Assembly: GCF_000159435.1 (NCBI RefSeq)
Contig: NZ_GG693415.1
Location: forward strand, 36,347-100,346
DNA from: Limosilactobacillus vaginalis DSM 5837 = ATCC 49540
Lineage (GTDB): Bacteria > Bacillota > Bacilli > Lactobacillales > Lactobacillaceae
Length of the DNA stretch: 64,000 nucleotides
Direction: 5' to 3'
The position numbers were made by a program, and so were the translations under genes. Positions 16,711 through 23,798 of this stretch are shown here, one piece after another (position 1 is the first letter of the stretch; every line of letters starts with the position of its first letter). Below the pieces are notes generated by a model. It made no database searches. It worked only from the letters and a program-made list of their open reading frames with translations, and had not been told where the DNA came from.

Positions 16711-17084
16711 TAATTATTATTTTTTTCTTTTAAAAGTTCGGTGATTTCTTTAAGGTACTGAACTTCCTCACTTGGCTTGACAGGCTCTTCATCCTTTTTT
16801 GTTCGGAAACGATTAATTGCTTTGACCATCAAAAAAACGACGAAGGAGATGATCAGGAAGTTAATTACTGAATTAAGAAAGGTTCCGTACTTAAATTGAG
16901 CATCGCCGACTGTCCAGACGAGGTTTGAAAGATCGATTTTGCCGACAAAAATACCAATTAATGGATTGATGAGGTTATTTACTAATGACTTTACGATTGA
17001 AGTAAATGCAGCCCCAACGATAATCCCGACTGCCATATCAACCACATTTCCCCGTGCAATAAAATCCTTAAATTCTTTTATCAT
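16710..17084 (-). CDS. mscL: Large-conductance mechanosensitive channel
   Basis: This 124-residue MscL forms a homopentameric pore in the cytoplasmic membrane that opens on hypo-osmotic shock. The signature FKDFIARGNVVDMAVGIIVGAAFTSIV is at residues 5-31. The second membrane segment lies near 70-90 (SVINFLIISFVVFLMVKAI), and the tail is a charged helical bundle. GGAGG precedes the ATG. It is a single gene. Confidence 0.95.
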   Translation of the reverse strand: MIKEFKDFIARGNVVDMAVGIIVGAAFTSIVKSLVNNLINPLIGIFVGKIDLSNLVWTVGDAQFKYGTFLNSVINFLIISFVVFLMVKAINRFRTKKDEEPVKPSEEVQYLKEITELLKEKNNN

Positions 17085-17203
17085 GTGAGCCTCCTTTTTG
17101 TGGACTGTTACTTAGGTAAGATATATTTTATCAAACTAAATTACAGGAACTAGGAAAAGATCAATCAAATTTAATTAAATTTAAGATCATACTATATTTA
17201 AAT

Positions 17204-17230
17204 ACAATATTATACACGATATAATATTGT
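17204..17230. promoter_or_regulatory. Perfect palindromic operator over the padR promoter
   Basis: ACAATATTATA (17204-17214) and TATAATATTGT (17220-17230) are exact reverse complements separated by CACGA. The right arm contains the -10 box TATAAT (17220-17225) of the PadR operon, so a bound dimer would block transcription. Autoregulation by the PadR protein encoded 22 bases downstream is the natural reading. Confidence 0.75.
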
Positions 17231-17252
17231 GGAAGTTAAGGAGGAAGATTAA

Positions 17253-17573
17253 ATGAAAATTCAAATAACTGCTGAACTCCTTGATGGACTGGTATTAGCG
17301 ATTCTCAAACAGGATGATTATTATGGTTATGCGTTAACCCAGAAAGTAAAAAACGTAATTGATGTTTCTGAATCAACAATGTACCCGGTCCTTCGCCGCT
17401 TAAAGAAAAATGGTGACCTGACGACGTATGATAAGTCATTTCAGGGAAGAAACCGGCGATATTATCAAATAACGGATGTTGGTAAGCAGCACCTACAAGA
17501 AATCTTGCAATTATGGGAAGAATATAAGAGTAATTTGGACCGAATCTTTTATCGGAAGTGTGGAGAAGAATAA
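17253..17573 (+). CDS. PadR-family transcriptional regulator
   Basis: This 106-residue winged-helix protein opens with LLDGLVLAILKQDDYYGYALTQKV, then STMYPVLRRLKKNGDL and the wing GRNRRYYQITDVG, the PadR-family order. Proteins of this class next to DUF1700/HAAS genes usually repress their own operon and respond to envelope or antimicrobial stress. A perfect palindrome covers its promoter. Its stop overlaps the next start (TAATG), so the three genes form one operon. Confidence 0.9.
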   Translation: MKIQITAELLDGLVLAILKQDDYYGYALTQKVKNVIDVSESTMYPVLRRLKKNGDLTTYDKSFQGRNRRYYQITDVGKQHLQEILQLWEEYKSNLDRIFYRKCGEE

Positions 17574-18202
17574 TGGATGGTCGCCAGAAATATATTTCGG
17601 AATTAAAGAAATTATTAGCACCATTAACTGTTGAAGAGCGAACGGATGCACTGGACTTTTACAATGAGTATATTGAAGATGCTGGTTACAATAGCTATCA
17701 GCAAATTGTTAAGGAGATGGGTAATCCGCGGCAGCTAAGCCATAAAATTTTAGCAGACTATTCGATTAAGGCTAATGATGAGGAAACTAAAAGCGGTCAT
17801 ACGGCATCTCCACATTCCAGTTGGCGGGTCTTTTGGCTAATTATCATTGCAATTGTCACATCACCAATTACGTTTGCGCTGAGTTTCGGAGCGCTAGTTG
17901 TTCTTATCTGTGCTTTAGCAGCTGTCTTCGGCGTTAGTGTTGGTATTTTGGGAACTTTAGCTGGCTTGGTGTTCGCCGCTGGAGTGCTTCTCTATTCAGG
18001 AATTGGGGTTGTTGTTGCGGCTCCGATGACCGGAATCTTATATATCGGCTTTGGGATAACAATACTGGGGATTCTGTTATTCTGTATTCCGTTAGTTTAT
18101 TGGATCATTCGCTGGCTAGCACAGGCAATTGCCAATTTAGCTAAGTATATTTACCAAAAGTTAGTTCAGAGGAGGGCAGAAAAGCATGAAAAGAATGTTT
18201 AA
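17573..18202 (+). CDS. DUF1700/HAAS domain membrane protein
   Basis: The 209-residue protein starts with the HAAS signature: a helical soluble part with YISELKKLLAPLTVEERTDALDFYNEYIEDAG and MGNPRQLSHKILADY. Four hydrophobic segments follow between about 85 and 190. The ATG at 17573 overlaps the padR stop and is preceded by TGGAGAAG; an in-frame GTG at 17558 is less likely. HAAS proteins are typically linked with PadR regulators and DUF4097 proteins, as here. Function is not established. Confidence 0.85.
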   Translation: MDGRQKYISELKKLLAPLTVEERTDALDFYNEYIEDAGYNSYQQIVKEMGNPRQLSHKILADYSIKANDEETKSGHTASPHSSWRVFWLIIIAIVTSPITFALSFGALVVLICALAAVFGVSVGILGTLAGLVFAAGVLLYSGIGVVVAAPMTGILYIGFGITILGILLFCIPLVYWIIRWLAQAIANLAKYIYQKLVQRRAEKHEKNV

Positions 18203-18950
18203 GATTAGTTTGGGAATACTAATTATTGGAATTATACTGATGATAGTTGGTTTTGCTGGTCATGGGATGAAAAATATCAGTTTTAAGGGAACAACTCCGG
18301 TGATTGAAAAACAAGTTACTAAGGAATTAAGCACTAATAAGGAATTTACTAAAATTAATCTGACTAGTTCGACTGCTAATGTTCTGATTAAGACGGGCTC
18401 AAAATTTTCCATTAGCTATCAAGGAAGTAACGCTCGTCTCCCTAAGGTTAGGGTAACTAATCAGGTTGCCACTATTAGTCAAACCGGTAGCCATGGAACG
18501 TTCTTCTCTTATAATGACGGGGATGACACCATTGTCATTACGGTACCTAAAGGAAGTAAATTATCCGGGGAACTCGATATTGCTGATGGTGATTTGAGCA
18601 TTACAAATGTCGATATGGATAATATGGATGTTAATGCAGCTGATGGTGACGTTGTTTATAATAATCTTACTGTGACGGGCGGAAAGACAACCCTTGGCGA
18701 CGGTGACTTCACTAGTAATGGAGTCACATTTAAGGGGCATTACACAGTGAAGACGGATGACGGGGACAATAAAGTGATTGCTTCTTACGCTGATGGCTTT
18801 ATTCTCCATACTGATGATGGCGATAATAAACTCGATGGGGTTGACCATGGGGCTGAAGACCTTCAGCAAAATGAATCAGCAGCGAACCTTCTTCGCTTGG
18901 AGGCAAATGACGGTGATAATTCGGTAATTAATATTAAAGCGGTCCAATAA
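18186..18950 (+). CDS. DUF4097-family beta-helical surface protein
   Basis: This 254-residue protein has one N-terminal membrane anchor (ISLGILIIGIILMIVGFAG). An extracytoplasmic domain follows, built of short repeats with recurring DGD or DGDN turns (ADGDLSI, ADGDVVY, GDGDFTS, DDGDNKV, DDGDNKL, NDGDNSV), about 20-30 residues apart. This fits a single-stranded beta-helix of the DUF4097 type. It overlaps the HAAS gene by 17 bases and has GAGGAGGG upstream. With its partners it probably forms an envelope stress module. A terminator follows. Confidence 0.85.
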   Translation: MKRMFKISLGILIIGIILMIVGFAGHGMKNISFKGTTPVIEKQVTKELSTNKEFTKINLTSSTANVLIKTGSKFSISYQGSNARLPKVRVTNQVATISQTGSHGTFFSYNDGDDTIVITVPKGSKLSGELDIADGDLSITNVDMDNMDVNAADGDVVYNNLTVTGGKTTLGDGDFTSNGVTFKGHYTVKTDDGDNKVIASYADGFILHTDDGDNKLDGVDHGAEDLQQNESAANLLRLEANDGDNSVINIKAVQ

Positions 18951-18959
18951 GTAAAAATG

Positions 18960-18999
18960 GTCCTTAGTATTAGTAAATTCTTAGTACTAAGGACTTTTT
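18960..18999 (+). terminator. Terminator of the PadR operon
   Basis: GTCCTTAGTA pairs with TACTAAGGAC and TTTTT follows. Confidence 0.88.
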
Positions 19000-19081
19000 G
19001 TATTTATTTTATTCAAACGATCACTTGAGGTGAGTTCCTCATTCATTATGAATTGCTCTGCGAACGCAAAGGGGAGCTTAA

Positions 19082-19939
19082 TTATGCCTTTTTTAAGGAA
19101 TGACAGTAATTAAGAAGGAGCGTTGCAACTTGCTCTTGGATGCTTGTTCTTGGCCCATAGGGATAGGAAAGATAAATCCTTCTATGAAAGCCATTCTTCC
19201 CAATTCTATGTAATGAAATCTTTTCAAGGTTAGTTGTACAGTTCCAGGATAACTCAGGAACAAAGCATGAAGCATAGCCCTGAGCTACTAAATTAATCAT
19301 GAGATTACGATCGCCTGTTCGCAAGACAACTTGAGGATCTATTCTTTGTGCAGAAAGAAAGCGTTGGGTAAAGTCGGCAAATGGTGACTCGTTCATTTCA
19401 ATTAGGGGTAGTTGGTTAATTTTTTCCAATTGAAATGTTGACTGTGAATTTTCCTTACTCGTCGCCAAAAAGACTTCTTCGGATAGTAACAATTCGTTAT
19501 GTTGCTCGGGGACCGGTAGAGGCACAAGCTGAAAATCATAATGCCGAGGATCATTGTCGATTTTACTTTGGATAAATTGGAGGTTAATTTGGGGATATTT
19601 GTGATGAATGATTTTGAGAAATGAAACCAGTAAGGGAGTAGTTTCACACATCTTAATAGTGATCCTTTTATTGTTAAGTGAGTGAATTGCCTTTACATTT
19701 TCCTTTGCTAACCGTAATTGATTGAATGACCGATTAACTACCGTAAAGAAATAATTACCTTGAGCGGTTAAGATTAACTTTTTCCCTTGACGAATAAATA
19801 GCGAAACGCCTAATTCGTTCTCTAACTCCCGAATACTGCGACTAATAGATGGTTGAGCAACATGTAATTTAGTTGCTACCTTTGTCATATTCATTGTTTT
19901 GACGACTTCGGTAAAGTATTTTAATTGCGTTAAGTTCAT
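19082..19939 (-). CDS. LysR-family transcriptional regulator
   Basis: This 285-residue regulator opens with MNLTQLKYFTEVVKTMNMTKVATKLHVAQPSISRSIRELENELGVSLF, the LysR helix-turn-helix. An inducer-binding domain follows. I placed the start at the second ATG because GAGGT lies seven bases before it; an in-frame ATG 18 bases upstream has no such site. It is divergent from an M20-MFS-racemase operon, so it most likely controls that operon in response to a metabolite. The 110-base gap holds AGAATATTCT (20012-20021), a candidate site. Confidence 0.88.
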   Translation of the reverse strand: MNLTQLKYFTEVVKTMNMTKVATKLHVAQPSISRSIRELENELGVSLFIRQGKKLILTAQGNYFFTVVNRSFNQLRLAKENVKAIHSLNNKRITIKMCETTPLLVSFLKIIHHKYPQINLQFIQSKIDNDPRHYDFQLVPLPVPEQHNELLLSEEVFLATSKENSQSTFQLEKINQLPLIEMNESPFADFTQRFLSAQRIDPQVVLRTGDRNLMINLVAQGYASCFVPELSWNCTTNLEKISLHRIGKNGFHRRIYLSYPYGPRTSIQEQVATLLLNYCHSLKKA

Positions 19940-20011
19940 CTTTGTTACCTCTTTCATAGCAATTTTGTTATTAACTACATAAAAAGTAATATTGAATTTT
20001 AAAAATAAATG

Positions 20012-20035
20012 AGAATATTCTAATTATATTATAAT
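20012..20035. promoter_or_regulatory. Candidate LysR site and -10 box of the M20 operon
   Basis: AGAATATTCT (20012-20021) is a 10-bp palindrome, and TATAAT lies at 20030-20035, about 16 bases before the M20 start codon. Position between divergent regulator and operon supports a regulatory role; the binding protein is inferred. Confidence 0.45.
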
Positions 20036-20050
20036 TTTGGAGGTGATGAA

Positions 20051-21385
20051 ATGACGATTGATGACTATGTTAGGGAAAATCAGCAGCAGTTTATTAATCT
20101 ATTAGCTAACTTTGTAAGTCAAAAAAGCCTTAGTCAAACAGGAGAAGGAATCCAAGCAACGGTTAAATTCTTGAAAGAACTTTTAGAACAATTCATTCAT
20201 GCGAAAGTTGAGATTATTGAAACGGCTGGTAATCCAATTATTATCGCAACCCTTTCTCCAGAGAAGGATAATGAATACTTGTTTTATGGGCATTATGATG
20301 TTCAGTTGCCAGGAAAATTGGCTGAATGGAAAGTAAAGCCATTCAAATTAACTCAGCGTGACGGCCGCTTGTATGGTCGCGGTACTGGCGATAATAAGGG
20401 CCAATTAGTGGCACAAATATGTGGTTTTTATGTTTATCAGCAATTATATGGGGAGTTACCTTTTACAGCCAGAATTCTCATTGAGGGTGAAGAGGAGATT
20501 GGAAGTCCGCACCTCCTTCAAACAGTTCGTGCCTTGAAGGATCCGTACCTAAATAACCTTTCAGCAGTTTTTGTAATGGATGGATCAATGAGCCAATCAG
20601 GAGACCATGTTTTACGATTAGGAAACCGGGGTGTTTTATCGTTTAGGTTAGGAGTAAGAACTAACGAAAGCGCTCTGCATTCAGGGAATTTTGGAAATGT
20701 TAGTAAGAATGCGGCCGTTGAACTTATGCGGGTTTTAAATAAGCTAATTAACCCACTAACTGGTCAATGTAGAATTAAGGAATTTTATAAAGAAGTGGTT
20801 GAGCCAAGCAGTCAAGAACGAGAGTGGCTAAGTTCTCTGCCAAGTCCGTACAATATTCCAGCACCAATTTATAAGGATAAATTTGATTATTATTATCGGC
20901 TAATGTTTCAACCATCAATGACAATTAATGGTTTGAGTAGCGGCTATGAGGGTGACGGGGTAAAAACAATTATTCCTGGTAAAGCAACTGCAATTATTGA
21001 CTGCCGCTTGGTTGCTAACCAGACATGTGATGAGGTAATTAAATTAATTAACAACACGCTTAAAGCGGAATTAAATGAAGAACAAATCCAAATTAAGTAC
21101 TTGGTTAAGCTTGATCCTGTAAAAATTGCAGCAAGCAACCCATTAATCCCTCGGCTGGTTTCTACAATTACAGAAGCCACCGGTAAAGCACTGATTGAGC
21201 CGGTAATGCCTGGCAGTGTGCCTAATTATATTTGGAAAGATATTATCGGGATTCCGCCATTTACTATTCCATTGGCAAATTATGATCAGCATAATCATGC
21301 ACCAAATGAGAATATAACAATTGATGCTTTTCTTGATGGAATAAAAATTATTACTTACCTCTGTCGAAATTTAAATTCTAAATAG
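20051..21385 (+). CDS. M20-family metallopeptidase / N-acyl-amino-acid deacylase
   Basis: This 444-residue zinc hydrolase has the M20 ligands in order: FYGHYDVQ, then GRGTGDNKGQ with the bridging Asp, and EGEEEIGS with the general base Glu. A dimerisation domain occupies the middle. Members cleave dipeptides or N-acyl amino acids in the cytoplasm. Its neighbours, an MFS carrier and an enolase-superfamily racemase resembling N-succinylamino-acid racemase, suggest a deacylase of N-acylated amino acids. GGAGGTGATG precedes the ATG. Confidence 0.85.
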   Translation: MTIDDYVRENQQQFINLLANFVSQKSLSQTGEGIQATVKFLKELLEQFIHAKVEIIETAGNPIIIATLSPEKDNEYLFYGHYDVQLPGKLAEWKVKPFKLTQRDGRLYGRGTGDNKGQLVAQICGFYVYQQLYGELPFTARILIEGEEEIGSPHLLQTVRALKDPYLNNLSAVFVMDGSMSQSGDHVLRLGNRGVLSFRLGVRTNESALHSGNFGNVSKNAAVELMRVLNKLINPLTGQCRIKEFYKEVVEPSSQEREWLSSLPSPYNIPAPIYKDKFDYYYRLMFQPSMTINGLSSGYEGDGVKTIIPGKATAIIDCRLVANQTCDEVIKLINNTLKAELNEEQIQIKYLVKLDPVKIAASNPLIPRLVSTITEATGKALIEPVMPGSVPNYIWKDIIGIPPFTIPLANYDQHNHAPNENITIDAFLDGIKIITYLCRNLNSK

Positions 21386-21403
21386 TGGAAAGAAGGTTAC
21401 CTT

Positions 21404-22609
21404 ATGGATGAATCACAACAGTTAATGGGCCAGAATGAAAGGCCAAAGTCATATCGAACACTAGTATTGGTTTTCTTGGGATTTATTGTTTGTTTTATTG
21501 ATCGTTCCGCAATGAATATTGCGCTTGCTTATGTTGGAAAAAGCTTTACGTTGACTCCGGCTCAATTAGGAGTAGTCGGCTCTGCGTTTTTCTTTAGTTA
21601 TTCATTAATGCAGGTTCCAGGTGGTTGGCTTGTTGACCGGTTTGGCACTAAATGGATGACGGTACTCTCGCTTTTGGCCTGGTCAGTATTTACTGTGATG
21701 ACAGGATTTGCCTGGTCATTTACTTCGCTGATTATTATTAGGGTTCTGTTTGGAATTGGTGAAGGATCATATCCGTCAGCAGCAATGAAACAGGTTCGCT
21801 TGGCATTCCCGGAAAATAAACGTGGTCAAGCATCCGCGGTTGCTATTTCATCTAATTATATTGGGAACGCACTAGCACCGTTTATTGTGGCTCCCTTGAT
21901 TGCCCTGTTAAGTTGGCGTGGCGCGTTTCATGTTGTTGGAGTGTTAGGCCTTGTTTATTTGGCGTTCTATTACTTCTTCGAACGACCATTAAATCGCGAA
22001 ATTCCAGATTATGATACAGGAGATCAAAAGGTTAAAGGAAAGTTTGACTGGCGAGTATTAAGCTTTTCGGTAGTTGTGTTTGGCTTTAGTGTGATTACAA
22101 AGGGATTAGATACTTGGATGCCTACTTATCTTCTTCAAGCACGCCATATTAATCTAAAAGGAATTGCTTGGTTAGTTCCTCTTCCTTCCATTACGGCAGG
22201 GATTGGATCATTTATTGCCGGATTCATCATGGTTAAGTTCTTTACCGGTCATGAGAAATGGTTAATTTCTCTTTCAGCATTAGTGACTATGGTATTCATG
22301 TATGGAATGTTCCATTCGCTAAGCTTAACTGGAGTAATTACCTTTGAAGTGTTGGCCTACTTTACTAAATCAATTGGTTTCGCTGCCTCCTATGCGTTTG
22401 TGGCACAATTGGTTGCAAAAACAAATTACGGAGCATCAATTGGGGTAGTTAATTTTGGTGGACAACTTGCGGGCTTCTTAGCACCAATTTTAATTGGCCT
22501 TGTTATCCAAGGTACTCATAGCTATACGGCAGCCTTCTTGGTATTAACATTCTTTGCATTACTGGCATTTGTTGCTTCATTAACTATCCATGGTAAAAAG
22601 GCAAACTAG
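21404..22609 (+). CDS. MFS transporter, anion:cation symporter (ACS)-like
   Basis: This 401-residue carrier has twelve hydrophobic segments. The loop 2-3 signature GWLVDRFGTKWM and FGIGEGSYPSAAMKQVRLAFPENKRGQAS resemble the ACS family, which takes up organic anions such as sugar acids or phthalate. It lies 18 bases after the M20 gene and 18 before the racemase gene. A substrate that is an N-acyl amino acid or a related carboxylate would fit the operon, but this is inference. Confidence 0.85.
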   Translation: MDESQQLMGQNERPKSYRTLVLVFLGFIVCFIDRSAMNIALAYVGKSFTLTPAQLGVVGSAFFFSYSLMQVPGGWLVDRFGTKWMTVLSLLAWSVFTVMTGFAWSFTSLIIIRVLFGIGEGSYPSAAMKQVRLAFPENKRGQASAVAISSNYIGNALAPFIVAPLIALLSWRGAFHVVGVLGLVYLAFYYFFERPLNREIPDYDTGDQKVKGKFDWRVLSFSVVVFGFSVITKGLDTWMPTYLLQARHINLKGIAWLVPLPSITAGIGSFIAGFIMVKFFTGHEKWLISLSALVTMVFMYGMFHSLSLTGVITFEVLAYFTKSIGFAASYAFVAQLVAKTNYGASIGVVNFGGQLAGFLAPILIGLVIQGTHSYTAAFLVLTFFALLAFVASLTIHGKKAN

Positions 22610-22627
22610 TAGGGAGAAAGTGATGAG

Positions 22628-23734
22628 ATGAAAATTGAAAAAGCACGATTATTTAAAATTGATTTACCCTTAAGGAATGCTTTTGAGGTTAGCTTCGGGG
22701 TAATTAAGTATAAGCGCACGATTATCTTAGAGTTGACGGATCAGGATGGCAATTGTGGATATTCAGAGTGTTCAGCTTTTGATGTTCCGTTTTATAATGA
22801 AGAATTTCGCTCAGGAGCATGGGACCTATTAAAAGAACAATTATTACCTAAAGTTGTTGGCCATGACATTAATCATCCAGATGATATTTATCAACTATTT
22901 AGCCATATTCGGCGAAATAATATGAGCAAGGCATGTGTAAATTGCGCACTCTGGGATTTATATGCTAAACGGCTTCAGCTACCGTTAGCAAAAGCGCTGG
23001 GCGGAGACAAACAAAAAGTTGAAGTTGGGGTTAGTATTGGTGTTCAATCCTCACCGGAGAAATTAGTTGAAACAGTTCGTGGCTATCTCAACGATGGCTA
23101 TCGGCGAATAAAAATGAAAATAAAACCGGGAGCCGATTATCAGTTCATTAAAGCTGTCCGGAACGAGTTCCCAGAAGCAATGCTCATGGCTGATGCCAAT
23201 TCTGCATACCGCTTAAAAGATCTACCAATGTTACAACGGCTTGATGAGTTGGGGTTACTCATGATTGAACAGCCGTTGGAACCGGGCGATTTAGTTGATC
23301 ATGCACAACTTCAATCCAAATTAAAGACAGCAATTTGTCTGGATGAAAGTATCCTTTCTTTGGCTGATACTAAGAAAATGATTCAATTAGGTAGTGGTCG
23401 TATTATTAATATTAAAGTTGCTCGGGTTGGTGGACTAGGAGCAGCAAAACAAATTCAGGAATATGCAAGTAAGCATGGTATTCAATGTTGGTGTGGCGGG
23501 ATGTTAGATTCTGGAGTTGCAAGGGCAGAAAATGTTGCAATTGCTACTCTCCAAGGATATACACTTCCTAATGATATTGCTGCCTCAACTCGTTATTATA
23601 ATCAAGATATTATCAAACCAGTAGTTGAGCTAGATGGAACTTACGTCAATGTTCCTCATCAGCCCGGGCTAGGCTACGAAATTGATTGGGACAATATGAG
23701 AAAATTTTGTAAAGCGGAACTGGTATTAAAGTAA
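22628..23734 (+). CDS. Enolase-superfamily racemase (OSBS/NSAR-like)
   Basis: This 368-residue muconate-lactonising subgroup enzyme has K162-M-K164 as one catalytic base, metal ligands Asp189 (MADAN), Glu214 (IEQPLEPGD) and Asp239 (CLDES), and Lys263 (NIKVARVGG) as the opposite base. The C-terminal CGGMLDSGVARAENVA motif is that of o-succinylbenzoate synthase and N-succinylamino-acid racemase. No other menaquinone gene is nearby, and the M20 hydrolase and carrier fit racemisation of N-acyl amino acids better than menaquinone synthesis. Dipeptide epimerase is a less likely alternative. Confidence 0.82.
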   Translation: MKIEKARLFKIDLPLRNAFEVSFGVIKYKRTIILELTDQDGNCGYSECSAFDVPFYNEEFRSGAWDLLKEQLLPKVVGHDINHPDDIYQLFSHIRRNNMSKACVNCALWDLYAKRLQLPLAKALGGDKQKVEVGVSIGVQSSPEKLVETVRGYLNDGYRRIKMKIKPGADYQFIKAVRNEFPEAMLMADANSAYRLKDLPMLQRLDELGLLMIEQPLEPGDLVDHAQLQSKLKTAICLDESILSLADTKKMIQLGSGRIINIKVARVGGLGAAKQIQEYASKHGIQCWCGGMLDSGVARAENVAIATLQGYTLPNDIAASTRYYNQDIIKPVVELDGTYVNVPHQPGLGYEIDWDNMRKFCKAELVLK

Positions 23735-23748
23735 GGAATTTAAGTAGC

Positions 23749-23783
23749 AAAAAGAAGACCGAGAAAACTCGATCTTCTTTTTG
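23749..23783. terminator. Bidirectional terminator between racemase gene and adhE
   Basis: AAAAAGAAGACCGAG pairs with CTCGATCTTCTTTTT around AAAA; T-runs on both strands serve both convergent units. Confidence 0.9.
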
Positions 23784-23798
23784 AATTTAATCAGTTGA

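Noticed and set aside
18561..18869. Direct repeats in the DUF4097 gene as a CRISPR-like array
   Set aside because: The repeats are coding DGD turns of varying sequence within one reading frame, not constant repeats with unique spacers.
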